This document shows, in pieces, positions 16,202-22,720 of a stretch of 33,290 nucleotides of DNA; the first letter of the stretch is position 1; each line of letters opens with the position of its first letter. The notes beneath the pieces were generated by a model. It saw only the letters and a program-made list of their open reading frames with translations. It was not told where the DNA came from and searched no databases. The stretch is from Lachnospiraceae bacterium UBA7182 (GTDB lineage: Bacteria; Bacillota; Clostridia; Lachnospirales; Lachnospiraceae). The position numbers were made by a program, and so were the translations under genes. The stretch spans positions 1-33,290 of the forward strand of contig DKVI01000078.1 in the NCBI GenBank assembly GCA_002491115.1. Direction: 5' to 3'.

Positions 16202-16267
16202 TGTCAGGTATCGGATAAAGATTTGATGGGAATACTGCCATTAACACAGGGAGATGAAAAGAACTTT

Positions 16268-18016
16268 ATGGATATCTTTGATTTGCTGACAATGGTTGGG
16301 GGACTGAGCCTGTTTTTATTTGGCATGAATCTGATGGGACAGGCCTTAGAGCGCCGGGCCGGAGGAAAACTAAGGTCGCTTCTTGGCAGGCTTACGACAA
16401 ACAGGGCCGTAGGCCTTCTGACAGGACTTGGTATAACGGCGGTTATTCAGAGTTCCTCAGCCACGACTGTCATGGTGGTGGGTTTTGTAAACTCCGGCCT
16501 TATGACCCTGCGGCAGGCGGTCAATGTGATCATGGGCGCGAATATCGGAACCACGGTCACGGCATGGATTTTAAGCCTGGCCGGAATTGACAGCGGGAAT
16601 CTGTTTATAAAGCTTTTAAAGCCGTCTTCTTTTACTCCGGTTCTGGCGTCTGCGGGTATTATTTTTTATATGTTTTTAAAAGGCGACAGGAAAAAAGACA
16701 CGGGAATGATCCTTCTGGGATTTGCGACGCTGATGTCCGGCATGGAGACTATGGCGGATTCCGTATCGGGCCTTTCCGGGATTCCCGGGTTTCAAAACCT
16801 TTTTATTCTGTTTAAAAACCCCGTTGCCGGTGTGCTGGCGGGGACTTTTCTTACGGCAGTCATTCAGTCCAGTTCCGCTTCCGTAGGTATCCTGCAGGCG
16901 CTGGCCGTTACGGGACAGGTGTCTTACGGGGCGGCAATTCCGATCATCATGGGGCAGAACATCGGCACCTGTGTGACGGCGCTCCTGTCTTCTGTGGGAA
17001 CCAATCAGAACGCGAAGCGGGCCGCGCTGGTGCATTTATCTTTTAACCTGATCGGTACAATTGTCTGGCTTACCGTGTTCTGCCTGGCCGACGTAAGCTT
17101 TCATCCGGTCTTTTTGGACGAACCGGCTTCTTTGCCTGGGATCGCCGCAGCGCATTCGGTCTTTAACTTTCTTTGTACGATCCTGATGCTGCCGTTATCC
17201 GGCTTTCTGGAAAAGCTGGTGGTGCGTCTGGTCCCGGACGGAAAGGAGCCGGATACGCAGTCGGAGCTGGATGACCGTTTCTTGAATACGCCGTCGGTCG
17301 CCCTGGAACGGTGTCGGGAAGTGGCGGAAGATATGGCAAAGACGGCAGTCGGGGCATTGAAGGAGAGTATGATTGTTCTGCGTGACCCTTCTGCGAGTCT
17401 GGCTTCATCGATCCGTAAAAAGGAGGATAAGACAGACCATTATGAAGATATCCTGGGCACTTATCTGGTGAAGTTAAGCGCAAGACAGATCGGTGAATCG
17501 GACAGCCTGGAGGCCGCGAAGCTTCTGAAACTGATCGGGGATTTTGAAAGAATTGCCGATCATGCGGTCAATCTGCTGGAATCCGCCGAAGAACTTCGGG
17601 AAAAAGACCTTAGGATTACGGCCGCCGCCGTGTCCGAACTGGAAGTGCTCTCCCGGGCGGTGGATGAGATCCTGGATCTGTCCCTGACCGCTTTTTTACA
17701 GGATGATGTGGAATCGGCTTTTATGGTGGAACCATTGGAACAGGTGATTGACCAGCTAAAAGAACAGATGCGCACCCGCCATATTCTCCGTTTACAGCAG
17801 GGCGCCTGTTCGATTGATTCAGGCTTTGTATGGTCGGATCTGCTAACCGATCTGGAACGCACCTCGGATCACTGTTCCAATATCGCCGGGTGTGTCATGG
17901 ATATGGCCCGGTGCAGTATGGAACTCCACCAGTCGGTGCGCGAATTCAGGGATGACAGTGAAAAGTTCCGCAGGCTTTATAAAGTATATGCACAGAAATA
18001 TGTCCTGCTTGTATGA
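16268..18016 (+). CDS. Na/Pi cotransporter family protein with PhoU-like domain
   Basis: 582 residues. The membrane half (about 1-330) carries the two family signatures QSSSATTVMVVGFVNSG and QSSSASVGILQALAV, together with two GANIGTTVTAWIL / GQNIGTCVTALLS repeats. This is the inverted-repeat core of Na+-driven phosphate transporters (NptA/YjbB type). The C-terminal ~200 residues form a helical PhoU-like domain with LLKLIGDFERIADHAVNLLE and a repeat of it near LLTDLERTSDHCSNIAG. I chose the ATG at 16268 because family members start MDIFxxxxxxGGLxLFLFGM; the best ribosome binding site (GGAG) is 15 bp upstream, rather far. The family imports phosphate, or in some cases exports it. Confidence 0.9.
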   Translation: MDIFDLLTMVGGLSLFLFGMNLMGQALERRAGGKLRSLLGRLTTNRAVGLLTGLGITAVIQSSSATTVMVVGFVNSGLMTLRQAVNVIMGANIGTTVTAWILSLAGIDSGNLFIKLLKPSSFTPVLASAGIIFYMFLKGDRKKDTGMILLGFATLMSGMETMADSVSGLSGIPGFQNLFILFKNPVAGVLAGTFLTAVIQSSSASVGILQALAVTGQVSYGAAIPIIMGQNIGTCVTALLSSVGTNQNAKRAALVHLSFNLIGTIVWLTVFCLADVSFHPVFLDEPASLPGIAAAHSVFNFLCTILMLPLSGFLEKLVVRLVPDGKEPDTQSELDDRFLNTPSVALERCREVAEDMAKTAVGALKESMIVLRDPSASLASSIRKKEDKTDHYEDILGTYLVKLSARQIGESDSLEAAKLLKLIGDFERIADHAVNLLESAEELREKDLRITAAAVSELEVLSRAVDEILDLSLTAFLQDDVESAFMVEPLEQVIDQLKEQMRTRHILRLQQGACSIDSGFVWSDLLTDLERTSDHCSNIAGCVMDMARCSMELHQSVREFRDDSEKFRRLYKVYAQKYVLLV

Positions 18017-18087
18017 ACGGGCGCAATATGTTAAAATCCAGGCAGAAACAAATTTTTTATGCAGGTAAGAAAAAGAGGCGTATGTCT

Positions 18088-19641
18088 ATGAATGCTACTG
18101 TTCGGGTGATAAATACAGACAGGAAAACAGTCGGATATGTGATCGGCGGAAGTTTTGTAACCACAGAGGAAGCAAGGGCAAACAGCGCTGTGATTGAGAA
18201 TCTGAGTCTGGATGATAGCGGACAGATTCAGACAACTGATCCCTTTCTGCCCGAATTGACATTACACCAGGTATACCGGCATATATATGAAAAATTTGCC
18301 GAAAAGTATAATCTTAACAGAGAAATACAGGATCAGTTTGAGGCGTGGAAAAAGTATAAAAGCGATTATGTCCTGTATCTGTCCGGGGCCCGGCAGACGG
18401 GAAAGACTACGGAAATTAAAAAATTTATATATAAAAACTATGAGAATATCCTGTATATTGATCTGTCCATAGACAAACTGCGGATCAGTCTGGAACAATG
18501 TATGCAGGATACGCGGCACACGGCATTTGCGTTTGCCAATTTTTGCGTGCAGAACAGGATGACGGAATTTACTGACTCTGTTGACACGGTGATCGTTCTG
18601 GATGAAATACAGGAGAGCATTGCTGTTTATAATCTGATACGCCAAATGAAAACGGATTTAAAGTGCCATGTGATTGTCACCGGCAGTTATCTGGGCAAGA
18701 CGGTCAACTCACAGTATTTTAAACCGGCGGGCGATGTGTGGAATCTGGAAATGCTGCCGCTGTCTTTTACAGAGTTTTGTGATGCGTTCGGATGTAAAGA
18801 GTTGTTGCTGACGGTTGATTTGTCAGGTAAAAGCAGCGAAGAAACGTATAGAAAATTATATAAGCTTTATCAAATATATATTCAGATCGGAGGGTATCCG
18901 GCGGTGGTGAATGAGTACAAAAAAAGCAACAGCATCCCAAATTGTCTGGAAGTTCTTGAAAAACTGATACAGACATTTACGGATGAATCCGCCTCCTACT
19001 TTTCCGATGACAAATGCAGAATTATTTTTGAAAATGTATATAAAGCGGCTTTTCATATGATGGCGTATGAGAAAAAAGGAACTTCGGCCAAAGATATACA
19101 GAAAGTCGCGGATTTTGTGAAAAATTCTACGAAAGAGAACGTAAGCAGAAATGAAGTCAACCGCGCGGTCGCCTGGCTGAAATATTCAAAAATCATAAGC
19201 GGGTGTGATCTGTATAATCAGGGGAGGATATCGGAGCTTTTAAGTGAGCGCAGGTTTTATTTCATGGACTGCGGAATTGCCAGCTGCATATCCAGGATGA
19301 CCCCCGTTGATAACGAAACAGTCAGAGGAATCCTGACAGAAAATTTTGCGTATACGGAATTATACAGGTTGTACCAGTCGGACCGGGTGAAAGGGGATAA
19401 ACCCTGCTGTTCTGTATATAATGAATATGAACTGGACTTTATGATCGTAGATAAAGATGATAAAAAGTATGGGATAGAAATCAAGTCAACAGATGCAGAC
19501 AAGCCGGTATCCTTAATGGTGTATCTGGATCAACATATAATAGAAGAAGGATATCTGGCAGGTAAGACCCGGGGCGGAATCAGGAAAGATATATATTCCA
19601 TACCAATCTATACGGTCGGATGCAGATTTCCGTATCGCTGA
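18088..19641 (+). CDS. AAA_14/DUF4143 ATPase with extra N-terminal domain
   Basis: About 517 residues from the ATG at 18088, chosen because AAGAGG lies 8 bp upstream; in-frame starts at 18013 and 18082 have poor spacing. Walker A GARQTGKT is at 100-107, Walker B VIVLDEIQ near 175, and a sensor-like VIVTGSYLGK near 200. The C-terminal DUF4143 part ends with YELDFMIVDKD and IEIKST, the D...ExK arrangement of a PD-(D/E)XK nuclease-like fold. The first ~85 residues (MNATVRVINTDRKTVGYVIG) precede the usual start of this family and form a separate small domain I cannot name. The family is common and poorly understood in gut Clostridia; a role in DNA transactions or defence is a guess. Confidence 0.85.
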   Translation: MNATVRVINTDRKTVGYVIGGSFVTTEEARANSAVIENLSLDDSGQIQTTDPFLPELTLHQVYRHIYEKFAEKYNLNREIQDQFEAWKKYKSDYVLYLSGARQTGKTTEIKKFIYKNYENILYIDLSIDKLRISLEQCMQDTRHTAFAFANFCVQNRMTEFTDSVDTVIVLDEIQESIAVYNLIRQMKTDLKCHVIVTGSYLGKTVNSQYFKPAGDVWNLEMLPLSFTEFCDAFGCKELLLTVDLSGKSSEETYRKLYKLYQIYIQIGGYPAVVNEYKKSNSIPNCLEVLEKLIQTFTDESASYFSDDKCRIIFENVYKAAFHMMAYEKKGTSAKDIQKVADFVKNSTKENVSRNEVNRAVAWLKYSKIISGCDLYNQGRISELLSERRFYFMDCGIASCISRMTPVDNETVRGILTENFAYTELYRLYQSDRVKGDKPCCSVYNEYELDFMIVDKDDKKYGIEIKSTDADKPVSLMVYLDQHIIEEGYLAGKTRGGIRKDIYSIPIYTVGCRFPYR

Positions 19642-19643
19642 GT

Positions 19644-19672
19644 TTGCAATAACGGTATTTTTTTGATATAGT
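19644..19672 (+). promoter_or_regulatory. Promoter placing the transcript start on the next ATG
   Basis: TTGCAA (19644-19649), 17 bp and TATAGT (19667-19672). With the usual -7 position for the last base of the -10, transcription would start at 19679, the A of the phosphopantetheinyl transferase start codon. Confidence 0.65.
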
Positions 19673-19678
19673 AGGTTT

Positions 19679-20398
19679 ATGAAGTTTATGGAAAACAGGC
19701 AGGAGGGAAGTATACTTCGGGTCTTTGCCATGCGTGTGGCCGGTCTGGAGCTTTCGGAAGACAAATGGTTGCCGTATCTGTCCAAAGAGCGATGGGAGAG
19801 AAGCAAAAAACGCGCCGGAGAACAGGAGCGCAGACGGTATCTGGGGGCGGAGATTCTTCTGAACCGCAGCCTGGAGATTCTTCAGGATGATATTGTATTG
19901 CCGGTCTCCTATATAAGGAATCAATACGGAAAGCCGTATCTGCTGCCGCCGAATGATCACTGGTATGTGAACTGGTCTCATTCGGGAGAATATGTCCTCT
20001 GTGCAGTGGCAGATCGGGAGGTGGGCGTCGACTTGCAGTATATGCGGCCGGGTGTGAAAGAGTCCGTGGTAAACAGGGTGTTGCAGCCAAAAGAAATGGA
20101 AGTATACAAAAAGATCCCGCCTGCAAAGCATCAGGAATGTTTCTATCAGTACTGGGTTATAAAAGAAAGCTATTTGAAAGCGATAGGGACAGGGTTTCAC
20201 ATCGCTCTTTCACAATTCTACATTGATATGACAGGGCAATATCCCAGGATCAGGTCTGGGGAGGATAAAAGGTACTACGACTGCCGCCTTCTGGCATTTA
20301 AAGATGCAGATTATGTAGCCGCCATCTGTTGTGCTGGAGAAATCACAGAAGTGAGGATTGAATATTTACCGTTGCCGGAAGTGACGGAGCAGAACTAA
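19679..20398 (+). CDS. 4'-phosphopantetheinyl transferase superfamily protein
   Basis: 239 residues of the Sfp type. The diagnostic motifs are VGVDLQ at about 118-123 and YWVIKESYLKAIGTGF at about 159-174 (the WxxKESxxK type), giving the Mg2+ and CoA-binding acidic residues. Family members move phosphopantetheine from CoA onto carrier proteins of fatty-acid, polyketide or peptide synthases. No carrier or synthase gene lies in this window, so the substrate may be the housekeeping acyl carrier protein or a distant cluster. No Shine-Dalgarno precedes the ATG at 19679. AGGAGG at 19700-19706 has no ATG/GTG/TTG at proper distance, and the promoter points to a leaderless transcript. A start at 19688 is also possible. 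Confidence 0.87.
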   Translation: MKFMENRQEGSILRVFAMRVAGLELSEDKWLPYLSKERWERSKKRAGEQERRRYLGAEILLNRSLEILQDDIVLPVSYIRNQYGKPYLLPPNDHWYVNWSHSGEYVLCAVADREVGVDLQYMRPGVKESVVNRVLQPKEMEVYKKIPPAKHQECFYQYWVIKESYLKAIGTGFHIALSQFYIDMTGQYPRIRSGEDKRYYDCRLLAFKDADYVAAICCAGEITEVRIEYLPLPEVTEQN

Positions 20399-20420
20399 CA
20401 AAGCAAGAACTAACAAAGCA
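20391..20420 (+). repeat. Perfect 15-bp tandem duplication over the stop codon
   Basis: AGAACTAACAAAGCA occurs twice in a row (20391-20405 and 20406-20420). The first unit includes the TAA stop of the transferase gene, so the coding sequence is unaffected. It looks like a recent slippage duplication. Confidence 0.9.
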
Positions 20421-20429
20421 GTGAAGCCC

Positions 20430-20459
20430 TTACAACAGGCAGAGTAGATGCTGTTGTAA
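20430..20459 (+). repeat. Hairpin between transferase and sirtuin genes
   Basis: TTACAACAG (20430-20438) and CTGTTGTAA (20451-20459) form a perfect 9-bp stem with a 12-base loop. No T-run follows directly; ACTTTTAATTAA comes 12 bases later. The right arm contains TTGTAA, which with TAATTA (20477-20482) at 17 bp could be a weak promoter for the sirtuin gene. Confidence 0.5.
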
Positions 20460-20494
20460 AGGTGAAGCGGAACTTTTAATTAAGAGGTGAGTTT

Positions 20495-21211
20495 ATGAAG
20501 GAACTGGATACATTAAAAAAATGGGTCAATGAAAGCGACAATATCGTCTTTTTCGGCGGAGCCGGCGTTTCCACTGAGAGCGGAATCCCTGATTTTCGCA
20601 GTGTGGACGGGTTATATCATCAGCAGTATGATTATCCCCCGGAGACCATCCTAAGCCATACGTTCTACAGGCAGAAGACAGAAGAGTTTTATCGTTTTTA
20701 CCGGGCAAAAATGCTGGCTTTGGACGCCAAACCCAACAAAGCCCATGAAAAACTGGCGCAGTGGGAATCGGAAGGCAAATTAAAAGCAGTCATTACCCAG
20801 AACATAGACGGTCTGCACCAGGCGGCAGGCAGCAAAAAAGTATTCGAACTGCACGGCTCCGTACACCGCAATTACTGCGAGAAATGCGGCGCGTTCTACG
20901 ACGCTTCGTACATACTGCATTCTTCCGGTGTACCTGCCTGTGAAAAATGCGGCGGAAAGATCAAGCCGGATGTGGTCCTGTATGAAGAAGGGCTGGATAC
21001 AAAGACCATGCAGGGCGCCATGGAAGCCATCCATAATGCAGATATCCTGATCATCGGCGGCACGTCCCTTACCGTCTATCCGGCAGCGGGGCTGATCGAC
21101 TATTACCGTGGACACAAACTGGTCCTGATCAATAAATCCGTCACTCCCATGGATTCCCGGGCCGACCTTCTGATTCAGGGAAGCATCGGGGAAATATTCG
21201 GACAACTGTAA
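20495..21211 (+). CDS. cobB: Sir2-family NAD-dependent protein deacylase
   Basis: 238 residues, the usual size for a bacterial sirtuin. The NAD-binding start is GGAGVSTESGIPDFRS (about 21-36), followed by the catalytic TQNIDGLH and the active-site histidine in FELHGSVH (about 119). Two CxxC pairs (YCEKC and ACEKC) bind the structural zinc, and GTSLTVYPAA lies near the C-terminus. It removes acetyl or other acyl groups from lysine, making nicotinamide and O-acyl-ADP-ribose. The ribosome binding site is AAGAGGTG, 7 bp before the ATG. It is followed directly by DUF951 and the rpsF cluster. The symbol cobB follows family use. Confidence 0.95.
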   Translation: MKELDTLKKWVNESDNIVFFGGAGVSTESGIPDFRSVDGLYHQQYDYPPETILSHTFYRQKTEEFYRFYRAKMLALDAKPNKAHEKLAQWESEGKLKAVITQNIDGLHQAAGSKKVFELHGSVHRNYCEKCGAFYDASYILHSSGVPACEKCGGKIKPDVVLYEEGLDTKTMQGAMEAIHNADILIIGGTSLTVYPAAGLIDYYRGHKLVLINKSVTPMDSRADLLIQGSIGEIFGQL

Positions 21212-21240
21212 ATCCTTCTTTCCTGGGAAGCGAGGCATAT

Positions 21241-21423
21241 ATGGAATATCAGGTCGGAGATATTGTAAAATTAAAGAAACCCCACCCCTGTGGAAGTCAG
21301 GAGTGGGAGATCCTGCGGGTCGGGGCCGATTTTCGCTTAAAATGCGAGGGCTGCGGCCATCAGGTCATGGTATCCAGGAAACTGGTGGAGAAAAACACCC
21401 GGGGATTGCGCAAAAAAGCTTGA
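21241..21423 (+). CDS. DUF951 family protein
   Basis: 60 residues, full length for DUF951 (PF06107). It starts MEYQVGDIVKLKKPHPCGS and has the conserved WEILRVGADFRLKC and a CxxC (KCEGCGH). The fold is a small beta-barrel that may bind metal and nucleic acid; no function is established to my knowledge. Its place just before rpsF is a common Firmicutes arrangement. GAGG lies 5 bp before the ATG. Confidence 0.92.
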   Translation: MEYQVGDIVKLKKPHPCGSQEWEILRVGADFRLKCEGCGHQVMVSRKLVEKNTRGLRKKA

Positions 21424-21436
21424 AATCACCAGGAAT

Positions 21437-21466
21437 TTGTGTTATAGTTTTAAATCGTGATATATT
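21437..21466 (+). promoter_or_regulatory. Promoter of the rpsF-ssb-rpsR operon
   Basis: TTGTGT (21437-21442), 18 bp and TATATT (21461-21466), placing the transcript start near 21473, about 68 bases before rpsF. Confidence 0.55.
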
Positions 21467-21470
21467 ATAG

Positions 21471-21514
21471 CTCTGATCACAGAGCATTCCTTGTACATGG
21501 CGTAAGCCGTGTGC
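21471..21514 (+). promoter_or_regulatory. Structured rpsF leader, possible S6:S18 autoregulatory RNA
   Basis: Two hairpins lie in the leader. CTCTG-ATCA-CAGAG (21471-21484) is short. GTACATGGC-GTAA-GCCGTGTGC (21493-21514) has nine pairs, two or three of them G-U, closed by a GNRA-type tetraloop. Many bacteria control rpsF operons through a leader bound by the S6:S18 complex; position and operon content fit, but I could not verify the family's conserved bases. Confidence 0.45.
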
Positions 21515-21540
21515 CAGAGACCAAAAGGAGGTAAAAACGC

Positions 21541-21828
21541 ATGAACAAATATGAATTAGCACTGATTGTGAATGCAAAAATCGAAGATGACGAAAGAGCA
21601 GCGGTCGTTGAGAGGGCGAAAGAGATCATCACCCGCTTTGGCGGCACTGTGACAGAAGTGGAAGACGGCGGCAAGAAGAGACTTGCTTACGAGATCCAGA
21701 AGATGAGAGAAGGATTCTACTACTTCATTCAGTTCGATGCTGCACCGGAGTGCCCGGGAGAAGTAGAGAAGCGTGTACGTATTCTGGACAATGTCATCCG
21801 CTATCTGTGTGTTCGTAAAGACGCATAA
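21541..21828 (+). CDS. rpsF: 30S ribosomal protein S6
   Basis: 95 residues beginning MNKYELALIVNAKIEDDERA with the family motifs GGTVTEVEDGGKKRLAYEI and YYFIQFDA. S6 binds S18 on the platform of the small subunit. It heads the operon rpsF-ssb-rpsR; AAGGAGG lies 8 bp before the ATG. The structured leader upstream suggests feedback by S6:S18. Confidence 0.97.
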   Translation: MNKYELALIVNAKIEDDERAAVVERAKEIITRFGGTVTEVEDGGKKRLAYEIQKMREGFYYFIQFDAAPECPGEVEKRVRILDNVIRYLCVRKDA

Positions 21829-21854
21829 AGACAGTATATAAGAGGTGATTGTTA

Positions 21855-22325
21855 ATGAATAAAGTAATTTTAATGGGACGTTTGACCAGAGATCCTGATA
21901 TCCGTTATTCCAGCGGCGAATCTGCTACGGCTGTGGCAAGGTTTACCCTGGCGGTGGACCGCCGGTTCGGCGCCCGCGACGGAGGAGAACAGACGGCGGA
22001 TTTTATTGGCTGTGTGGCCTTCGGGAAAAGCGCGGAGTTTGCGGAGAGATATTTACGTCAGGGAATTAAGGTAGTACTGACAGGCCGGATTAAGACCGGA
22101 AGCTATACCAATCGTGACGGACAGAAAGTTTATACCACGGACGTGGTGGCAGAGGATATAGAATTTGCAGAGAGCAAAGCGACTTCGGATGCTAACCGCA
22201 TGGCGGGAGGATACCAGCCTGCCCAGGCGCCTCAGCCGGCTTCGGTGCCTGATCCCATGGGAGCGGCCGGAGATGGCTTTATGAACATTCCGGACGGGAT
22301 TGACGAAGAATTACCTTTCAGTTGA
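21855..22325 (+). CDS. ssb: Single-stranded DNA-binding protein
   Basis: 156 residues. The OB-fold occupies residues 1-~108 (MNKVILMGRLTRDPDIRYSS, then FIGCVAFGKSAEFAERYLRQ). A Pro/Gln/Ala-rich linker follows, and the acidic tip is DEELPFS, ending in the hydrophobic Pro-Phe type that docks repair and replication proteins. AGAGGTG lies 7 bp before this ATG; the TTG at 21849 is not needed. It lies between rpsF and rpsR, as in most Firmicutes. Confidence 0.97.
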   Translation: MNKVILMGRLTRDPDIRYSSGESATAVARFTLAVDRRFGARDGGEQTADFIGCVAFGKSAEFAERYLRQGIKVVLTGRIKTGSYTNRDGQKVYTTDVVAEDIEFAESKATSDANRMAGGYQPAQAPQPASVPDPMGAAGDGFMNIPDGIDEELPFS

Positions 22326-22366
22326 CAATCGGATCAGATAAGAGAATGTGAGAAGGAGGAACCATC

Positions 22367-22630
22367 ATGGCTTACGTTAAAAATGAAAAAGGCGACGCTC
22401 CGAAGATGAGAAGGGGCGGACGCAGAAGAAAAAAAGTATGTGTATTCTGCGGCAAAGAAAATAATGAGATTGATTACAAAGATGTAAATAAATTAAAAAG
22501 ATATGTTTCCGAGAGAGGCAAGATCCTTCCGAGAAGGATCACCGGAAACTGTGCAAAGCACCAGAGAGCCCTCACGGTTGCCATCAAAAGGGCAAGACAT
22601 GTGGCTCTTATGCCGTACACAGCAGAATAG
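22367..22630 (+). CDS. rpsR: 30S ribosomal protein S18
   Basis: 87 residues with the S18 core KKVCVFCGKENNEIDYKDVN, LKRYVSERGKILPRRITGNC and the ending KRARHVALMPYT. The cysteines C20, C23 and C52 suggest a zinc-associated version. AAGGAGG lies 7-8 bp before the ATG. A terminator follows 13 bp after the stop and closes the rpsF operon. Confidence 0.97.
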   Translation: MAYVKNEKGDAPKMRRGGRRRKKVCVFCGKENNEIDYKDVNKLKRYVSERGKILPRRITGNCAKHQRALTVAIKRARHVALMPYTAE

Positions 22631-22642
22631 GAACAACTTTTG

Positions 22643-22668
22643 GGCATCGCTTTGCGGTGCCTTTTTTT
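22643..22668 (+). terminator. Intrinsic terminator of the rpsF-ssb-rpsR operon
   Basis: GGCATCGC (22643-22650), a TTT loop and GCGGTGCC (22654-22661) form an 8-bp stem with one T-G pair, followed by seven T. Confidence 0.92.
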
Positions 22669-22670
22669 AC

Positions 22671-22700
22671 TTGTTCCCTTTATGCATTATATGCTATAAT
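22671..22700 (+). promoter_or_regulatory. Extended -10 promoter of gdpP
   Basis: TGCTATAAT (22692-22700) is an extended -10. TTGTTC (22671-22676) at 18 bp spacing is a weak -35. It starts right after the T-run of the rpsR terminator. Confidence 0.72.
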
Positions 22701-22720
22701 ATCCCCAGAGGATTATAACG

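Noticed and set aside
21424..21540. Riboswitch or T-box before rpsF
   Set aside because: No T-box sequence, specifier loop or known aptamer core was recognisable; a ribosomal-protein leader fits better.
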